Part shown: positions 56,803 through 64,000 of the stretch, piece by piece
How the letters are laid out: each line of letters opens with the position of its first letter
Position numbering within the stretch: the first letter of the stretch is position 1
Source: DATARH01 sp963734125
Lineage (GTDB): Bacteria > Pseudomonadota > Alphaproteobacteria > ATCC43930 > CGMCC-115725
Direction: 5' to 3'
NCBI GenBank assembly: GCA_963734125.1
Contig: CAVTGB010000086.1
Location: 65,818-129,817, forward strand
Length of the DNA stretch: 64,000 nt
Made by a program: the position numbers and the translations under genes
Notes under the pieces: generated by a model
The model's database searches: none
The model's input: the letters and a program-made list of their open reading frames with translations, nothing else
Told to the model about the DNA's origin: nothing

Positions 56803-57399
56803 TCAGCAGTCGCCTGCCTGCGTCGCTCCATACTTGGCCTGAGCAGCCGTGAACTCAGAACCATCTTGAGAGTCCAGTTGGTCGATCAAGGCTGTGCATG
56901 ACATTGGCTCAGTTTGGAGGTACTCCTTGGCCGCCTGAACGGCCTCGGTTGTCCAGTTCGTGGTGAGGCTGTTGACAGCGACGGTGGCGTCAGCGACGGA
57001 GTACTGGCCTCCATCTGGCGAGTCCAGTTGGTCAATGAGACCCTGCTGGGAGAACGCCTGCGTGGCCAAATACTGCTTGGCTGCCGCCACTGCACTCTTC
57101 TGCTGCTGCGTCAGGGCGGGAGTCGTCACGGGAGGGGCGGTAGTCGTGGCGGGAGGGGCGGTAGTAGTCGTGGCCGGGGCTTTGGCCTTGGCTGGCTGTG
57201 ACGTACAGGTGACCACCGCCGTGTTGCCCGACTTGGACATCGAAAGGGATGAACCCCCCGAACAGCTAACCGTAACGCTGTCGCCACCGCTCATGGTAAG
57301 CGTCTTGTGGGTCGATCTCTGACTGGACGCGCCCGCCACGGCTACCGGGGCAACCGCCAATGCAAGGGCCGTAGCCAAGACCAGTACAGGTTTTTTCAT
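56803..57399 (-). CDS. Secreted protein with two Ltp-type repeats
   Basis: 198 residues. Signal peptide 'MKKPVLVLATALALAVAPVA' with A-G-A cleavage; a small Cys-containing beta domain (CSGGSSLSMSKSGN); a Thr/Pro linker; then two repeats, 'AAAKQYLATQAFSQQGLIDQ' and 'QAAKEYLQTEPMSCTALIDQ', each followed by 'LDSPDGGQYS' or 'LDSQDGSEFT'. These are host cell surface-exposed lipoprotein (Ltp) repeats, known from a phage superinfection-exclusion protein. No lipobox seen, so secreted rather than lipid-anchored. Confidence 0.78.
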   Translation of the reverse strand: MKKPVLVLATALALAVAPVAVAGASSQRSTHKTLTMSGGDSVTVSCSGGSSLSMSKSGNTAVVTCTSQPAKAKAPATTTTAPPATTTAPPVTTPALTQQQKSAVAAAKQYLATQAFSQQGLIDQLDSPDGGQYSVADATVAVNSLTTNWTTEAVQAAKEYLQTEPMSCTALIDQLDSQDGSEFTAAQAKYGATQAGDC

Positions 57400-57421
57400 T
57401 TTCGGCCTCTTTCACCGTCGA

Positions 57422-57714
57422 TCAACCGTCCGCTACCGAACCTGGTAACACCACGCATGGGCGCACTCCTTGCACTGCCAGAGCAGCGACTGCGCCGAGA
57501 AGATACACGGGTTGCGACGAAAGGATCGCAGCCGTCAAGGACGCGGCCTGGGCTTCGCCGATGCTGAGCTTCTTTGCCTCGACCCGGTCGGCGAGGTCCG
57601 GGGCGCGACCGCGGAGGTCTTCGATCTGGTCGGCGAGCAGTAGCGCGGCTTCGGCTTCGTCCCAGGTGAGCTTGTAGGTCGTGAAACTGGGGCTTCGCCT
57701 ACCGTGTGCCGACA
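57422..57714 (-). CDS. Hypothetical protein
   Basis: Up to 97 residues. 'TWDEAEAALLLADQIEDLRG', 'DLADRVEAKKLSIGEAQAAS' form charged helices; the C-terminus 'PVYLLGAVAALAVQGVRP' is hydrophobic. The only ATG (57714) shares bases with the GIY-YIG gene's ATG on the other strand, so the true start may be internal. No family recognised. Confidence 0.45.
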
Positions 57715-57798
57715 TGACGTCAACCGATGGCTTCGTCCGAGCGGGTCCCGTTGGAAACCGCGGCCTAAACCTCATACCTGAAGAGCCACCTACACCTA

Positions 57799-59037
57799 GT
57801 GTCCTGAGTCGCTGATTCGATACTTAAGTGCCAGAGCTGGCGTTGCCCGCCGCGGCGGCGGAGACCCGCTCGCAGTAACGAGCGAGCGCGGCGAGGATCT
57901 GGTCGGCGGTCTTGACCCAGACATAGGGACGTGGGTTCTCGTTCCAGGTTTCGATCCACTCGGTGATGTCGGCTTCGAGCGCCTTGACGCTGAGATGTGA
58001 GCCGCGACGGATCTTCTTCGTCGTCAGCTCGCCGAACCACCGTTCGACCATGTTGAGCCACGACCCCGAGGTCGGCGTGAAGTGCAGATGAAAGCGGGGA
58101 TGGCGCAGCAACCACCGGTGGATCTCCGGGGTCTTGTGGGTGGCGTAGTTATCGAGGATGAGATGGACCTCGAGATCTTGGGGGACCTCGTTGTCGATGC
58201 GGACGAGGAAGCGCTTGAACTCCGTCGCCCGGTGGTGCTTGTGCAGCGAGCCGATGACCTTGCCTGATCCCATGTTCAGTGCTGCGAACAAGCTCGTGGT
58301 CCCGTGGCGCACGTAGTCGTGGCTTCGTCGCTCAGGGACCCCGGGCAGCATCGAGAAGATCGGCTGGTAGCGGTTGAGCGCCTGGATCTGACTTTTCTCG
58401 TCGACGCAGAGCACCGCGGCGCGCTCGGGGGGATCGAGATAGAGGCCGACGACGTCGCGGACCTTCTCGACGAAGAGCGGATCAGTGGAGAGCTTGAAGC
58501 TCTCGGCCCGATGAGGCTGCAGTCCGAAGGCCCGCCAGATCCTCGAGATGGCGGTCTGGTTCATCCCGGTCGCCTTGGCCATCGACCGCGTCGACCAGTG
58601 CGTCGCGTCCTTCGGCTTCTCCTCCAAGGTCTTCACGATCACCGCTTCGACCTGGTCGTCGGTGATCGTCCGGGTCGCTCCGGGCCGGGGTGCGTCCAAG
58701 AGTCCGTCGAGGCGTTCGGCGACGAAGCGTGAACGCCACTTGCCGACCATGGCCCCTGAGACACCCAGCTCGGCGGCGACGATGGCATTGGTCGCCCCGG
58801 TGGCGCACCCGAGCACGATGCGGCAGCGCATGGCGAGCGCCTGGGCGCTCTTGCGCCTCGTCGCCAGTCGCTCGAGGGTCGAGCGCTCTTCGTCGGTGAG
58901 CACCAGTGCTGGTTTCGGCCGTCCCATCATTGCCATGTCGCCTCCCATCGTCACAGGTGAACGATGGAAAGAACGCGCCGTCGAACCAGAAATTCCCGAA
59001 TCGGGGATATTTCTCCCGAATCAGCGACTCAGGACAC
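57799..59037 (-). mobile_element. IS630-family insertion sequence, complete
   Basis: 1,239 bases. Perfect 21-base terminal inverted repeats (57799-57819 and 59017-59037, starting gtgtcctgagtcgctgattc) and a duplicated TA target at 57797-57798 and 59038-59039, the IS630 hallmark. One transposase gene, no passengers. Confidence 0.97.
57824..58954 (-). CDS. IS630-family transposase
   Basis: Up to 376 residues. N-terminal HTH pair ('AELGVSGAMVGKWRSRFVAE', 'MAKATGMNQTAISRIWRAFG') and a DDE domain: 'VLCVDEKSQIQALNR', 'VHLILDNYATHKTPEI', 'SGSWLNMVERWFGELT'. Start may be ATG 58954 or 58927 ('MGRPKPALVL'). Intact, so the element is probably active. Confidence 0.95.
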   Translation of the reverse strand: MTMGGDMAMMGRPKPALVLTDEERSTLERLATRRKSAQALAMRCRIVLGCATGATNAIVAAELGVSGAMVGKWRSRFVAERLDGLLDAPRPGATRTITDDQVEAVIVKTLEEKPKDATHWSTRSMAKATGMNQTAISRIWRAFGLQPHRAESFKLSTDPLFVEKVRDVVGLYLDPPERAAVLCVDEKSQIQALNRYQPIFSMLPGVPERRSHDYVRHGTTSLFAALNMGSGKVIGSLHKHHRATEFKRFLVRIDNEVPQDLEVHLILDNYATHKTPEIHRWLLRHPRFHLHFTPTSGSWLNMVERWFGELTTKKIRRGSHLSVKALEADITEWIETWNENPRPYVWVKTADQILAALARYCERVSAAAAGNASSGT

Positions 59038-59434
59038 TAGGGCGCGCCACAAGTACGGGAACGGACCATTCGCCAAGCTGGTGATGCCGAAGCTGCCAAA
59101 CGCCCCCGGTGTCTACCTCTGGGAGTTGGACGGCACCGTCGTGTATGTCGGACAGACCCGGACTCCGCTCTCAAAGCGGCTGGGGCCGATGGGTTATTCG
59201 ACCATCTCGCGATACAACACCTTCGCCCAGGAACCTGGCCGGCGTAACGGAGGGCAGCAGACGAACTGTCGGGTGAACAGCCTCGCTAACGAAGCGTTGT
59301 CAGGCGGAAAGTCGTTGGTCATCTGGTACAAGGAGACGACCATCGAGGAGGCCAAGGGCGAGGAAGGCGCGTGGATGGACCGCTTCCAGATGCCGGAGTG
59401 GAATCGGCGGCTCGAATCCAGCCTCTGAACCGGA

Positions 59435-59492
59435 CGCGACGCCGGCCGGGGTCCCCTCGTTTCCAAGGGGTGAGACCGGCCGAGGCGTCGCG
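59435..59492 (+). terminator. Large hairpin after the GIY-YIG gene
   Basis: 'cgcgacgccggccgg' pairs with 'ccggccgaggcgtcgcg' (one bulge), and 'cccctcgtttccaagggg' forms an inner hairpin. Seven bases after the stop. Confidence 0.5.
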
Positions 59493-59554
59493 ACCGACAC
59501 TCATTCTGCCCGCCCGGTGCCCGGCCAAACGTGGACCCCAGTGTCGGGATCGGA

Positions 59555-59653
59555 GAGGCCCCAGCTGTTCGTTCTCCCGGCTCCCGTATGGCCTGGTGCC
59601 GAGCTGTGCCAGCTTCGGGTCAGCCGGCGTTGTACGCGGTCGGCTCACTGAGG
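59555..59653 (+). repeat. attC-like repeat A
   Basis: About 100 bases similar to repeat B: shared 'gttctcc.ggct', 'gccag.ttc.gggt.ag' and 'cggcgttgt', and the following 'tcg.ctca.tg'. Lies just upstream of the DUF4288 gene. It lacks the clear left arm seen in B. Confidence 0.5.
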
Positions 59654-59747
59654 CTGAGGGCTGTCGATGCTGAGAGGGTGGCGGGGCAAGCAACCGGCGC
59701 ATGAGTTGACCTGGACGACGGCGTGCCGGGAATGCCACATTGACGCG

Positions 59748-60128
59748 ATGGCTGAGTTCGAGGGCGACTGGTACGCCGTTCGCTGCGTCTTCGCTACCGA
59801 TCACAACCAGTCGTTTGGACCGACCGACCTCGATCAGGACGAGTCCACGTACGAGGAACGAATCACGCTATGGCTTGCACCATCAGCGGAGACGGCGATC
59901 GAGCACGCCGAAGTCGAGGCCCATGAGTACGCAGAGGCGGTCGGAAGTCGGTACGTCGGACTCGCCCAGTCGTACTGGCTCGCGGACCGAGTCGGGCACG
60001 GGGCGGAGGTCTTTTCACTGATTCGGAAGAGCAAGTTGAGCCCCACCGACTATCTCGATCGCTTCTTCGATACCGGGGACGAATACCAGCGACCCTGGCC
60101 GGCAGAGCCATCGACCGAGGGGAACTAA
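59748..60128 (+). CDS. DUF4288-like protein
   Basis: 126 residues. 'EGDWYAVRCVFATDH' opening, 'STYEERITLWLAPSAETAIE' and 'HAEVEAHEYAEAVGSRYVGL' are the features of DUF4288 proteins (small alpha+beta, unknown function). ATG 59748. The stop TAA is the first part of the left arm of repeat B (taacgccgc), as in integron gene cassettes. Confidence 0.7.
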   Translation: MAEFEGDWYAVRCVFATDHNQSFGPTDLDQDESTYEERITLWLAPSAETAIEHAEVEAHEYAEAVGSRYVGLAQSYWLADRVGHGAEVFSLIRKSKLSPTDYLDRFFDTGDEYQRPWPAEPSTEGN

Positions 60129-60236
60129 CGCCGCTGGAGGGGTCCCAGCTTGCGTTCTCCTGGCTTCAGGCGGCTCGGCTACGCAGTTTGCGCCAGTTCC
60201 GGGTTAGGCGGCGTTGTGGGGGATCGACTCAGTGGG
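60125..60236 (+). repeat. attC-like repeat B
   Basis: Left arm 'ctaacgccgc' and right arm 'gcggcgtt' are complementary over 8 bases; the right end 'gggttaggcggcgttgtg' resembles the 'cttaggcgggcgtta' end of Vibrio attC sites. About 110 bases, similar to repeat A 570 bases upstream. Confidence 0.5.
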
Positions 60237-60486
60237 ACTCCTGCCGTTCCCGTCGCTTGTCAACCTGGCGGACAATGCCTAAGGCGAGGCTGCCCACGAT
60301 GACGACCAACCCGGCCACCAAGACAACGGCACCCCAAACAGGAGAGGGCTGACCGTTCGAGAAGCGTGTGCCACCAACGCTGAAGACCCCGCCCAGCGCG
60401 ACCAGGAAGGCTCCACTGACGAGAAGGACGGTCCAGCCCTCGGCCGCACGGTGCAAGCGTCCGCTGGGCCGTCGTGATCGCTCCAC
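60229..60486 (-). CDS. Small two-helix membrane protein
   Basis: 85 residues. Two hydrophobic segments, 'GWTVLLVSGAFLVALGGVFS' and 'VWGAVVLVAGLVVIVGSLAL', between charged ends (MERSRRPSGR, RQVDKRRERQ). ATG 60486. Its stop overlaps the end of repeat B. No family recognised. Confidence 0.6.
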   Translation of the reverse strand: MERSRRPSGRLHRAAEGWTVLLVSGAFLVALGGVFSVGGTRFSNGQPSPVWGAVVLVAGLVVIVGSLALGIVRQVDKRRERQESH

Positions 60487-60582
60487 GTCCCCGTTCTACT
60501 TCTGCGCCGACACGACATGGCTATGGCCGTCTCGTTCTTCTCGACGTACTGCTTGCCGTTACGGTCATCGAGGATGCGCCGG

Positions 60583-60972
60583 TCAGTCGCCGGTCTCCTT
60601 CGGTGGCCAGACGTTCGGGGGCGGATTGTCCTTCCGGTTCTCCCGATCGCGGAAATACTCCTCGACCCGGTCCGATGGGATCGGTGGGGGCCTTGTGGGG
60701 CGGATGCCGTGCATTCGGTCGTTCCAGTACTGTCCCGCCCTGGCCCAGTCGGTCATCGTCCTGCCCCAGTCGCTTTGCCGATAGCGGAGGTAGCGCCGGG
60801 CCAGCCTGTCGAACCAGCTCGCCTTGTTCGCCTCCCGTGTAGACACCACCGGTCTTTCTACCTCGAACCGGCCGACTAGAGGCCGTTTCTGTTCGATCTC
60901 CCGGCTCGTGGCGGTCGGATTGGCTAGCAACTCCAAGACGGCTCCTGCGGGCGTCACTGGGGATTGGCTCAC
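60583..60972 (-). CDS. Hypothetical protein
   Basis: 129 residues from GTG 60972 (frame open further upstream). 'EANKASWFDRLARRYLRYRQ', 'DRMHGIRPTRPPPIPSDRVE', 'NPPPNVWPPKETG'; Arg/Pro-rich, soluble. No family recognised. Start and reality moderately uncertain. Confidence 0.5.
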   Translation of the reverse strand: MSQSPVTPAGAVLELLANPTATSREIEQKRPLVGRFEVERPVVSTREANKASWFDRLARRYLRYRQSDWGRTMTDWARAGQYWNDRMHGIRPTRPPPIPSDRVEEYFRDRENRKDNPPPNVWPPKETGD

Positions 60973-61185
60973 TTGACCGAGAAAATCTCTGTTCTCACAG
61001 GAAGTACCACCGACGATGTCGTAAGTTCGGGGTGGGAACCAAGAGGGACAACCGTTCCTCGACCCGACACCACCCCCTCGCTCGTCAACCTGGGGGTGGT
61101 GTCGCGTCTGCGTCACTATCTCGGATCAAGGACCACCAACCAGTTGCCAGTGCTTACGAGGGTTAAGAGGGAACCGGAGAACGCC

Positions 61186-61434
61186 TCAGGCGCCTCCGAG
61201 CGCCTTCTCGAACCGGTTGACGAACTGCCGCAGGGTGATTCCGCAGGCCCCGCAAATGGAGCGCAGCTCGACCAGGTCGAGCCTGCGCTGACCCGCCTCG
61301 TAGTCCGATACCCAAGACTGGGATCGACCGAGCGCCTCGGCAAGGTCAACCTGCCGAAGTCCCGCCTGTTCTCGGACGCTGCGGAGCAGTGTCGCGAGAA
61401 CACGGGTTTCCGCCGAGTAAGTAGTGCGTGCCAT
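61186..61434 (-). CDS. XRE-family HTH regulator
   Basis: 82 residues. 'LRSVREQAGLRQVDLAEALG' then 'RSQSWVSDYEAGQRRLDLVE' is the lambda-repressor-type helix-turn-helix; 'LRSICGACGITLRQFVNRFE' closes the domain. ATG 61434. Divergent from the small gene at 61535, so it may control both. Confidence 0.87.
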   Translation of the reverse strand: MARTTYSAETRVLATLLRSVREQAGLRQVDLAEALGRSQSWVSDYEAGQRRLDLVELRSICGACGITLRQFVNRFEKALGGA

Positions 61435-61534
61435 CCCGCCAACACACATCGAGTTGCCAGATATCTGGAATCCGGATATGACATTCCCCGATTTGGCGCT
61501 GACGATGGGTCGCGCCCTGACGAGGAGGTGCCGG

Positions 61535-61723
61535 GTGTCGGACAGTGACAACCGAGACTGGTGGCTGGGTCCTGACGGAAGGTGGCACCCGCCGGCCGCC
61601 CCTCGTCCGCCGGTCGAGCAAGCCGCGCAGCCTCCGGCCCCGCCTGAACTCCCGAACCGCCAGCCCGAATCCAGACCTCCCAACGTGAACGGAAAATCGC
61701 TGCAAGGTCTCACCCCTCCCTGA
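61535..61723 (+). CDS. Small protein with W-x-DGxW-PP motif
   Basis: 62 residues from GTG 61535 with gaggagg six bases upstream. 'DWWLGPDGRWHPPAAPRPPV' resembles the DUF2510-type Trp/Pro motif of actinobacterial proteins; the rest is Pro-rich. The 3' end overlaps the transposase gene on the other strand by 14 bases, so it may be truncated by that insertion. Confidence 0.5.
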   Translation: MSDSDNRDWWLGPDGRWHPPAAPRPPVEQAAQPPAPPELPNRQPESRPPNVNGKSLQGLTPP

Positions 61724-63885
61724 CCGAGTAGACGAGGGTGAGGTCCGTTCCCGGGTAGAGGGTCTCGGTGGCGGTCAGTTCCTCGCACAGTCCAGCGAGC
61801 GCCCTGGTCCGGCGCGGTGCGGTGAGGGGGAGGATGCGGACGTGGAGCCTGTCACCCTCGATCTCGAGATCGGCTGACGCCTTGAAGATCTCGCGGAGCA
61901 GGGTGCGGGCATCGTCTTCGGCTCGGGCGTAGTGCGGGGCGATCGACCGGGCCAGGGCCGACTCGGCGTTGTAGGTGGCCATGCGGATGGCATCCATGAT
62001 CCGCTTGCGCTCGACGTCGATGCGCACCGCGTCGGGGTGGATCACGGTGAGCGGGACCCTGGCTGGGATCGCCTTGGCCACGCTCTCGAGTTGTTCGACG
62101 TGGGCGGCGGCTTCGGCGAACGCCTGGCGCAGTGCGGAGTCGGCGCTTCGTCCGTCGAGCGAATCCTTTCCCTCTCTCGCCTCGGCTCGGGCCAGTGAGC
62201 GCCGTGCTTCGGCGAGTACCCGGTTGGCGTCGAGGCGTTCGGGGTTGGTGACCAGCCGGTCCGAGTGGTCAGCCGTCGTCTCGTAGGAGTCGAGTGCGTC
62301 GACCGCGTAGTGGGCACGCTGGTAACGGAAGAAGTTCTCCTGGCGCCAGCGCCCGAACATGGCGTGGGCGACGAGGCCAGGGTCCGGGTCGGTTCTCGAC
62401 GTGATGATCTGGGTCTGATGCCCGCTGGCTTCGTCGAGCCGGGTGATCTGGCGACAACTGAAGCGCCTCTTCTTGTTTTTGTCCTTGTAGCTGATGCGCA
62501 CCGCTCGGTCCGAGAGGAGGTACTCGTGGGTGTGATCCGTCTCGTCGGTGAAGCTGACCGGCCTAAAGGCCGAACGGGGCTCTCTCGGTGCAGGGCCCTT
62601 GCGATAGGTCAAGATGTCAAAGCCGTTGGCCACGAGCTGGCAGAAGAGCTTCGGGCTCCACCCGCCCCGGTCGAAGCAGATCGTCGGGCGGGCACCGTCG
62701 CCGACCAGGTGGCGGATCTTGTCGGTCACCATGCGCAGCTCACCGGCCAGGCTGGCCCCGGGGTCCGCCTGCCAGACGAGCAGGCCATCACCGAAGCGGT
62801 CGCAGACCCAGGTGTCCACTTCGCCGGGCATGGAGATGCGCATGCGGGCCACGTGGGCCTTGGCCACGTCGGACTGGCCGTGATCGGCGCGGACGTGGCC
62901 GTCGGTATAGAAGATGCCGATCGCCTCGGGATGGGCGGCGACGTGGCGGCGGGCGAGTCCCATGACCAGTTCATCGCTCTTCTTCTCGTTTGCCAGTTCG
63001 CCCATGCGCAGGCGCAGGCGGTTCACCTCAGGGGCCCGGTCGAGACCGAGAAGGCGGCCGATGGCCGCCGGATCGATGCGGGTGAGCCCTTCGGCTCGGG
63101 GCTCGCCCAGCAGCGACGAGAACACCACACAGAGCACGAGCGAGCGCAGGCCGTAGAAAGCGGCACGAGGCAGACCCGCCACCCGGCGGCCGGTGCCATA
63201 GACCGAAGAGGCCACGTCCAACAGACCGGTGGCGGCGAGGGCGGGCACGATGACCAGCGCTCCGAGCAAGGGCAGTGACGCGCCCTGGGTGATGACCGGT
63301 GCGGCTTCGTCCAACAACCCACGCCTCGCCGCCTGGCGCTCGATGGTGCGAGGGGTCGGTGCGTTGAGCACCACCAGGCCGTCCGTCGAAGCGGGCGCCG
63401 CCGGGTCCGGCGGCTGGTCGGCGATAGCCCGACGCACGGTGTCGGTGGACACTCCGGTGGCCCGTGCCACCTCGAGCAGCGTCTTGCCGGTCGCACGCAG
63501 CGTTCTGATCTCGGCGCGCTTTTCGTCCGGTGGCTTCGAAGGACCCTTCGGAGACCACGGACCCCGTCCATCAGCGCCCCGATACCACCGTCTTGGTACT
63601 CGCTGCGCCAGCGCCACACCGTGGTCTCGTTGACCCCGAACGCCACCGCCACCGCCCGCTGGTCGGCTGCGTCAGCATTCACGAGCTGGGCCGCGGCGAG
63701 CCGGCGAGCACCGGGGTCCTTGGCGTCCCACATCCACGCCCCACCCCGCCCCACACGAAGACCGCTCCCTGGCCGTCGTGGTCTTCAGACAGCGAAATGC
63801 CCACCGCCAGAGGAACCGACCCAACCGGGTGAAGAGCCAGGGGCAGTTGCACTGCCCCCAGTCTCTCCGCTGAAACTGCCGCCAT
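61710..63885 (-). pseudogene. Large DDE transposase with N-terminal HTH domains, two frameshifts
   Basis: About 725 residues in three frames. Start 'MAAVSAERLGAVQLPLALHP' (ATG 63885); then after a shift near 63,745 'AAQLVNADAADQRAVAVAFG' and an HTH; after another near 63,575 a second HTH ('LLEVARATGVSTDTVRRAIA'). Catalytic core: 'IGIFYTDGHVRADHG', 'TICFDRGGWSPKLF', 'FGRWRQENFFRYQR' (D, D, E with the IS4-type R-Q-E-N helix). Both shifts are near G/C runs. Putative IS4/IS1634-like group; ends not located. Confidence 0.8.
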
Positions 63886-64000
63886 CGGGACCCCTCCGAC
63901 TCGCCGGATACTCTGCAGCTATTATCTCAGCTCATCGACCCCAAGTGGTCGATGGTCCCAGCTCAGAGAGTTACGGCGAGGGCTTACGTTGGGAGGTCTG

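Larger units (their letters stand above)
57714..59428 (+). pseudogene. GIY-YIG-like nuclease domain gene, split by IS630
   Basis: Joining 57714-57798 to 59040-59428 (one TA copy) gives an uninterrupted 157-residue protein: 'MTSTDGFVRAGPVGNRGLNL', 'IPEEPPTP' then 'RARHKYGNGPFAKLVMPKLP', 'GVYLWELDGTVVYVGQTRTP' and a C-terminal Glu-rich 'KETTIEEAKGEEGAWMDRFQ'. 'GVY-(10)-VYVGQT' is the GIY-YIG core, with an Arg and late Glu expected for catalysis. The insertion lies after codon 28, so the intact gene was recently functional. Role unknown. Confidence 0.85.

Noticed and set aside
63023..63754. Separate HTH regulator gene in front of the last transposase
   Set aside because: It connects by single-base shifts to frames on both sides and gives one transposase of sensible length.

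Overview
The window looks like two unrelated genomes joined at about position 49,448. Bases 1 to about 49,448 are alphaproteobacterial in style: GC-rich catabolic genes and palindromic intergenic repeats of the 'gtcatcccggcgaaggccgg' kind. Bases from about 49,449 to 64,000 are actinobacterial, possibly Acidimicrobiia: rplJ, rplA, rplK, nusG, secE, tRNA-Trp, rpmG, tRNA-Met and tRNA-Thr in their usual order, with GTG starts and an acidic N-terminal extension on NusG. At the join the rplJ reading frame runs from GC-rich L10 sequence straight into AT-rich sequence unlike L10. Taxonomic labels are judged by eye; no search was run.

Region 1-38.9 kb is a catabolic neighbourhood. It holds a GMC oxidoreductase tail, a DOPA-dioxygenase-like gene, two near-identical Rieske oxygenases, a DHDPS-family aldolase and gentisate 1,2-dioxygenase (1-6.9 kb); ManC and an IS1111-type IS110 element sitting inside a palindromic repeat (7-9.9 kb); N-carbamoyl amino acid hydrolase plus hydantoinase (9.9-12.4 kb); transporters, an M20 amidohydrolase and a BrnT toxin pair (12.5-16.7 kb); a CoA-transferase and methyltransferase (16.9-19.2 kb); three paralogous FMN-dependent alpha-hydroxy-acid oxidases separated by a membrane protein and a Phd/VapC pair (19.2-24.7 kb); a three-gene minus-strand operon (24.8-27.3 kb); a run of small-molecule enzymes (27.4-36 kb); a low-GC TIR/deoxyribosyltransferase-like gene (36.1-36.9 kb); and ettA (37.2-38.8 kb). 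Many of these genes carry single-base indels, mostly insertions, in otherwise well-conserved frames, so sequence error is at least as likely as real gene decay.

Region 38.9-49.4 kb is more accessory: a P1B-5-type metal ATPase with a hemerythrin tail behind exoD, two universal stress proteins, a small cytochrome c, then a MobC/relaxase pair with an oriT-like upstream region, ending in AT-rich sequence with two small ORFs.

Region 49.4-64 kb begins with the secE-nusG-rplKA-rplJ cluster, in which an opposite-strand ORC/Cdc6-like AAA ATPase of lower GC lies between rplA and rplJ. Beyond the tRNAs is an accessory zone: GNAT acetyltransferase, IS110 transposase, a secreted Ltp-repeat protein, a GIY-YIG gene cut in two by an IS630 element with perfect inverted repeats and a TA duplication, a DUF4288 gene bracketed by two similar ~100 bp attC-like repeats, small hypothetical genes, an XRE regulator and a large frameshifted transposase.

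No complete, clearly new system is proven. The observations most worth following are the attC-like cassette, the ATPase inside the ribosomal-protein cluster, the orphan TIR-like gene and the two candidate bridge-RNA regions.
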